Source: Rhytidiadelphus loreus (Eukaryota > Streptophyta > Bryopsida > Hypnales > Hylocomiaceae). Taken from it: a stretch of 64,000 nucleotides of DNA. Location: assembly GCA_947034895.1 (NCBI GenBank), contig OX344764.1:2542001-2606000 (forward strand), given 5' to 3'. The notes below the pieces were generated by a model that saw nothing but the letters and a program-made list of their open reading frames with translations, made no database searches and had not been told where the DNA came from. Position numbers and translations under genes: made by a program. Position 1 is the stretch's first letter, and each line of letters opens with the position of its first letter. Shown piece by piece: positions 58,315-64,000 of this stretch.

Positions 58315-61140
58315 GTGAGCTTCGTTACTTCAATCATAAGTGAAAGGGCTTTTTCTAGTTGTTTACGAAATGCTGAGCTTTCTAACATGATACAATGCTG
58401 GAATATACCATAGCCAATGTATCCGAGTCAAGGGTTTAGGCTACTACAACAGTATTCTACCTAGGTGAGTTTAATTGTTTTTGTATTGGAACACAATTGA
58501 GAACTTGTTGATGTGAAGTAAATGTGTATTGAATTTCTCAATGTACAAGCTCGTATGGTTTTGAGCTACAATAACTTGTACAATGTTGGTGTCTGCTGTT
58601 TGTTTTTATTTTAGTCTTGCACCGTAGTTTTGGATTTAAGGGAGTAGAGCGACTAGCATATGCTTAACTTTATAAGTATCCTTCACATTAATTTAGTATC
58701 CAATACGTTATTTGTCAACACTGCCGAGTCTTCTAGTTGTCTTGCCTAGTGTATGTTGACAACTTGCATTCATCTGACCTGAAAGATGAAGTGGGAGAGT
58801 CAATTGTTGTTAGAAATCGGTTCATGTCATCATGTTGATTAAAAGACTCGATTATTTCTCTTATAAGCCCAAGTTTGGGCCTCATGTTTGTTAGCACTTT
58901 TGATTAGGTCATATTGGGATTTTATTTGTGCCGGTTTTGTTTGTCTTTTGACAAACACATGCGACGTTGTTTAGCCATTCTGGTGATCTATTTGGCCCCA
59001 CAATATGCTCAATTGAAGCTATCGTTTTGAAACTATTAATCCTTGGCTTGGTAGCGGTTTAATAGAAAAACTCTGTTCTGATATCTATTATACTGAATAT
59101 GGAGGGATCTGGTAGTAATAGGAACATTGAAAGGATATGATCATCTTTTATTCTTATTTTTGGAGTTACCATTTCCGCTCCTATTACCTGGTTTAGGTTA
59201 TGTATAGAATATAGAATGTTCTATTGCCAGTTAATATAATATAGGGTGTTCTGATCGGGTGTTTTATCTGCTCACAAACTCGGATGATCCTTTGAAGACC
59301 ATTGCCCAAGTGAGACAATTAGGTTTGATTGTAAGTTCCCACACTCACTCTACTGTAGTTGCTTCAAGGGTGTCACTAGCTGCTAGTGGCTTGCAATCTG
59401 ATTGTTTATAGTTTGTCCGGCCAATGCTAACTTTTGAACTGTTAGCAATTCTGATAGATGCTCATATGTGGCAGGTCTGTAGAGGAATCATTGTCACATT
59501 GGTTGCGCCAACAGACGGCACCGAGGAAATAGCAAACCTTTTCCTATAGAATGAGGTTCCTACGGCTTGATAAGTGTTCTAATATCATACAATCATGTAA
59601 GTACAATTTAGTACAATCTAGATGAATGAGGAAAGGATGGAATTTATTGTATTCTCGAGAAATTTGAATCAAATTAATAGATTAGCTGGAATGAACAGTT
59701 CATTCAGTGCTCTTCACTATTCTTTAGAAAATTCAAAGGGAATGTACAAATAGTTGAATGACTGTCAACCCTCTCAAAAATACTAGCAATTGGAAGTACC
59801 GGTACTATACATTCAGGAACTCAATATGAAATGTAATGAACTTTCTAGTTGTAATACTGTATGGTAGTATGTGATCTATCTACTCCAAATTAGAGATCCA
59901 CATCTTTATCCATGCTCTCTTAAAATGGTAAATCCAAATGACAATAGTTGATGAAGCAATTTCTAAAGTGAGTATCTAGCTGGTTAACCTATGCCGTTAT
60001 GCAACCGTGTGATTGTGGTGGGGCTCAAAATTATCGTAAAACCAAATCGTTGACTTCAATAATCTCAAATTATGCTAGATTTCTTTTCACCCTACTTGAT
60101 ATCTTCTAAGTAGTAATCGTCAGTGAAAGTTTGTTGTCAAAACATCAAAACCGTCAAAGCAGATCTGGAAGTTCAATAGTAATTTTTCTTCAAGGAATTA
60201 AACAAGGAACAAGGAATAAAAAGTAGAAACTTAACAAAATGAGACTTCATGAATGATTAAAGAACTTGTGTTCATTCTAAAGAAAAAGATCTTCATCCAA
60301 TCAATTATATTCCAATTTTATAGGGGTCGCAAAAGCTAAAATAATGGTTGTAAACAATCCTTGTTCATTTGGAAAATCGGATTATTTTCATTCATTTATT
60401 TATAAACAACCTTTATTCATGGTATGTGCACGTCATGACTACCTAAAAGTGTGGGTATCCATTGGATGGATCATGAATGCCTTCAAGAATTTACTAGAGG
60501 AGTGTAGAGTAAAAAATTAATTTTTGTAGACAAAATTCCAAGTTGGTAGTATTGTTAGCTATTTTTGGTCTTCTAATTTGGAAGTGAAGTGCCAATTTGG
60601 GTTTTTTGAGTAGCTGGAGTGTGAATGAGGCCTAATAGTAAGACATGTTGATTCGTAGTCTGGTAAGGCAATTAGGATTGAATTTTGATAGTGATAGTAA
60701 ATTAGTAGTGATCAATTCGGAGATTTGGGCAGTCATGATTTGGAATCAATTGAGTTGATTGGTGGTGGTTCCCCCTGGGCCTACTTGGTCTATTTTTGGC
60801 AATTGAGTTTTCACCCACTGTTGAAGAGAGCCAGTGAAAGTCCGGACACCAAGTTGGTTGTTTGATTTTGATTTTGTTGTGTTGTAGTTGAGGAATGATT
60901 GTGAGTGCTATTTGGAGTAGTTGTGTGTGGAATGTGAAGGAATGAGTGGATCAATTAACTATGAGTTACTGTAATCCTATTGGGATCGTGTATGAAGCAA
61001 ATTGTAAATCTTGCGGATTATAATAGAATGAACAATTATCAAATTGGAAATTTGTTACCTGTTGTTTGTATGTTATGTTGTATTGTGTATGCAGATTCAT
61101 GGTCAATCTGTATGTGTAATAGAATGAGTCAAATTGACGG
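58315..61140. other. Intergenic or intronic DNA, no gene seen
   Basis: Moderately AT-rich with no open frame of note. It could hold introns of the preceding gene. Confidence 0.45.
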
Positions 61141-61166
61141 AGCTGGCTGTGTACAGCCACTTTTAA

Positions 61167-61197
61167 GTGCATAGTGACAAACTGTGTCACTATGCAC
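61167..61197 (+). repeat. Perfect 13-bp inverted repeat with 5-base loop
   Basis: GTGCATAGTGACA, then AACTG, then TGTCACTATGCAC. A second small palindrome, GGCTGT-GT-ACAGCC, lies at 61145-61158, and a C-rich/AT-rich tract follows. It may be the end of an unrecognised element. Confidence 0.85.
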
Positions 61198-61369
61198 CCA
61201 AAAGACCCCCTTCTATTTTATTTATTTAAATTTATTTACCCCCACCCCCTTATTTGATTTTTTTTTAAATTCAAAATTTTAATTTTGCCCCCCACCCCCC
61301 TTCCTATTTGTAATTGCGAGGGAGGTGAAGGAGCTACAAACAATATGGGATATCCTGTTATGGATATTT

Positions 61370-61480
61370 ACTTCCTGTATTTATACCCATATCCATATCC
61401 GTACAAATACAATATCCCGTGTCTGTGCCCCCACCTGTATTCGTATCTGTATCTGTTTTCTGTATCCATATCGTATTCCA
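61370..61480 (+). repeat. Short TATCC(A/G)/TGTATC tandem tract
   Basis: Repeated hexamer-like TATCCA/TATCCG and then CTGTAT/TCGTAT units. Frames across it are Tyr/Pro-rich artefacts. Confidence 0.7.
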
Positions 61481-62600
61481 AATCAACAGCCCAGATCAAT
61501 GCTGATTGGACAACTCAGATTAAATCTCACAAGATCAATGGCTTGTGATTTTTTGAGAAATCAATGGCAATTTCAAGGGTCAGCATTTCTTTTTAAAACA
61601 ATCAACAGCTTGTAAATTTTTTGAAAAAGGGAGGGGGCAACTAATGCAAACCAGGGTTGTATGCTTCTTTTCATTGCATAGTAGAATGAGTCAAATTGGA
61701 ATGAATGAATTGCATTGTTGTATGTTTTGAAAATGTTATGTTTTGAATTGAAAATATCAGATGAGTGATTTAAATTATTTTTAGTCCTCTTTGGAATGTG
61801 ATTGGGAAGTTGTAGAGTCTTAGTGAAGTCTGGGTTGGTTGTGTCTTGGAGTGTAGGCCTAATGGGATTTTGTTGTCTGATTGGTTGTAGTATTGTTGTC
61901 TTGATATGTATATGTATGCCTAATGGAGAACGTGTATTGTCTGTGATTGAGTCATAGTCCAAGTTATATGGAAATGCATGGTTGCTTAAACCAATTTGAG
62001 TTATAAATTATTTTCACTAGTTGTGGTCTTTTAAAAGATTCGAGTATAAGGGAGATATCTCAGTTGGAATGTAGTACCAAATCGTGGACAGTTTAATGGG
62101 AATATTGTGAGAACTTGTTGAGTGGGGAATGTGACTGTGTTTGGAGCCAAATAGGGATTCGAGAGTGATGTGAGTAATATAGACAATGTTAAGTAAATCC
62201 AAGTTGGTGATATTAATATGATTTGGAGCCAACAAGGAGCCAACAGTCTGGACCAATTGTGTGTTGAGCCAATCAAGTCAAGCAACTGAGAAGATATTAA
62301 GCCAAGTAGAAGTTGATCCAGTAGAGCTGGAAGCAGAAGGAATATCCAGTTGGTGAAAAGATTATAAAGTGGAATTAATAAAGAGATTGTAGAGAGCCAA
62401 ATAAGAGTTAATGTATTCTATCCCTTGTGGCCAATTAAGAGTGGAGTGTAGTTTTGAAATTAGGCAAAGTTGGTGAGATTTCAAGTTCTTAATCTTTGAG
62501 TTGTGCTCTCGGTTTGTTTTTATCTACTAGCTTATAATTCCTATTTGAAAATTCTCCCTAGGAACGAATTTATTATACTATTAAGTGTTTTTCTTTAATT
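61481..62600. other. Intergenic DNA, no gene seen
   Basis: Purine-rich repeat-like DNA on the + strand with recurring AAGTTGG, GTGAGTG and GAGCCAA words. CAGGGTTGTATGC at about 61653 resembles the hAT end but has no partner. Confidence 0.45.
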
Positions 62601-62639
62601 AGTTAAAAACTCTAATCTATAAGGAGCAACAACAAAGGA

Positions 62640-64000
62640 TAAAATACATCTAAGTATGTTGGGAAAGTGATTTTTGTTTTGACCTTCATTGATGTGTCAA
62701 GAGCGGTCACTTGGGGCTTCCTAATCTTTTTGTAAGAGGTTCCAATAATGGATACACTAGGTGTAAGTATGTTGCAAAAGTGATACTTCTTTGTCCTTTA
62801 CTAATATGACTAATGTGGTCACTTGGGGCTTATTCATTTTTAACTGAAGGTTCTAGAAACAAATAAAGTATGTGTATGTATGTTGGAAAACAGATACTTG
62901 TTTGACCTTCATTGATGTGACTAGTGTGGTGACAATTGATGAGTCTTCTTGAGTTTTAAAAAGGTTCCATTAGTTGATGAAGGAGAGTATCAATATATTG
63001 GGAAGCGATTTTTGTTTACTGCACTAAAGTGATTCCAAAAGTAGATAAAGTACATGAAAGTATGTTGGGGAAATAATACTTGTTTGACCTTCATTGATGT
63101 GACCTATGTAGTGATTTGAGTCTTCTTGAGTTTTAAAAAGGTTTCAATAATGGATGACATAAGTTAGTATATTGGGAAAACGATTTTTGTTTGTAGCATT
63201 GAAGTGACTCAAAAAGAGACGAAGTACGTGTAAGTATGTTGGAAAAGTATTACTTATTTGACCTCCATTGATGTAACCATTGTAGTAACTTGAGTCTTAT
63301 TGAGTTTTAAAAAGGTTTCAACAATAAATGAAGTGTGTTAGTGTATTAAAAAAACAATTCTTGTTAAGTTCACTAATGTGACTCCAAAAACATATAAAAT
63401 ACATGTAAGTATGTTGGGAAAGCAATATTTGTTTGACTTTCATTGATATGACTAGCATGATAAATTGAGGCTTCTAAAATTTTTTAAATTTTCCAACAAT
63501 GGATGAAGTGTATCAATATATTGGGAAAGTGATATTTGTTTGATCTTCATTGATATGACCAGAGCAGTGAGTTGAGGCTTCTAGAAATTTAAAAGTTTCC
63601 AACAATGAATGAAAAGTATCAATATATTGAAAAAGCAATTCATGTTTTATTCATTTGATGTGATTAGCATGGACAATTGAGACTTCTTCATTTTTTGAGA
63701 AGTTCTAGCACTAGATAAAGTACATATAAATGTATTGGAAAAGCACACATATATATTTGTCTTTTTTTATATGACCATCATGGTCACTTGGAGCTTCTTG
63801 AGTTTAAGAAAGGTTCAAACAATAGATGAAGTGTGTCTCAGTATGTAAGAAAAGCAATTTTTGTTTGTTTCACTTCCCCAATGTCACTAGTGTAAGCAAT
63901 GAGGGCATCGTAATTTTTGTATAAGGTTCCAATAGTGAATAAAGTACATCTAAGTATATTGGAAACATGATTCTTATTTTACTTCAACCATGTAACTAGC
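62640..64000 (+). repeat. Diverged tandem repeat, period about 115 bp, reaching the window edge
   Basis: About a dozen units contain AGTATGTTGGGAAAG, ATTTTTGTTTGACCTTCATT, GATGTGACTAG, GTGGTCACTTGGGGCTTCTT and GAGTTTTAAAAAGGTTCCAA. Spacing is roughly 110-125 bases with some half-units. It has no coding and is cut by the end of the window. Confidence 0.85.

Noticed and set aside
61285..61615. Tyr/Pro-rich frames
   Set aside because: They are produced by the TATCC(A/G) tandem tract.
61653..61665. CAGGGTTGTATGC as another hAT end
   Set aside because: Only the first nine bases match, with no subterminal array, partner or duplication.
1..64000. CRISPR arrays, tRNA or rRNA genes
   Set aside because: No regular spacer-repeat pattern of CRISPR type and no tRNA or rRNA signature was noticed; a tRNAscan or Infernal run could find what reading by eye misses.

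Overview
The window looks like nuclear DNA of a streptophyte, most likely a land plant with a large, transposon-rich genome. It is AT-rich and gene-poor. The genes have GT-AG introns, plant-type telomere motifs (TTTAGGG) occur, and the recognisable host genes are eukaryotic: a ZCCHC9-type zinc-knuckle protein and a membrin-type Golgi SNARE whose best remembered match is plant MEMB11/12. Nothing suggests a prokaryote or an organelle. I cannot name the species.

Layout. 1-4.1 kb: a decayed pogo/Tigger-like (DDE_1) transposase with flanking short repeats. 4.1-14 kb: AT-rich intergenic DNA with MITE-like elements. It includes a ~120-bp tandem array split by two elements that each sit exactly at a TTAA. 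14.8-22.9 kb: the genic island, with an unrecognised minus-strand multi-exon gene (14.8-16.2), a possible small two-exon gene (19.6-20.2) and a six-exon ZCCHC9-like gene (20.3-22.6, minus) with a telo-box upstream. Two TA-flanked MITEs lie between them. 23.16-27.47 kb: one 4.3-kb block with TG...CA ends, a 5-bp GTGTC duplication, a TATA box and three internal tandem arrays, best read as an unusually long solo LTR. 27.5-32.7 kb: MITEs and a long inverted-repeat element. 32.73-39.43 kb: a non-coding element with CAGGGTTGTCT ends and GC-rich subterminal and internal arrays. 40.3-41.35 kb: a membrin pseudogene.

The main discovery is 41,517-56,721. This is a 15.2-kb DNA transposon of hAT type, bounded by CAGGGTTGTCT inverted ends and a perfect 8-bp target duplication, CGGTGATC. 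It carries three decayed genes: a BED-finger/DUF659/hAT-dimerisation transposase (+), a protein-kinase-like gene (-) and a coiled-coil RING-finger gene (+). Arrays rich in CCGTC/GACGG lie at both ends and also immediately upstream of the two cargo promoters; the left-end array is itself upstream of the transposase. Each gene therefore has the layout array, TATA-like box, leader, CDS. The disabling stops I checked are all explained by C-to-T changes. The neighbouring 6.7-kb element with the same 11-bp end looks like a non-autonomous relative.

Right of the giant element (56.8-58.3 kb) is part of an unrecognised host gene whose open frame is interrupted by a 226-bp CACTA-type MITE. The window ends in AT-rich DNA and a diverged ~115-bp tandem repeat (62.6-64 kb) that runs off the edge. 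All exon models are read by eye from splice signals and frame continuity.
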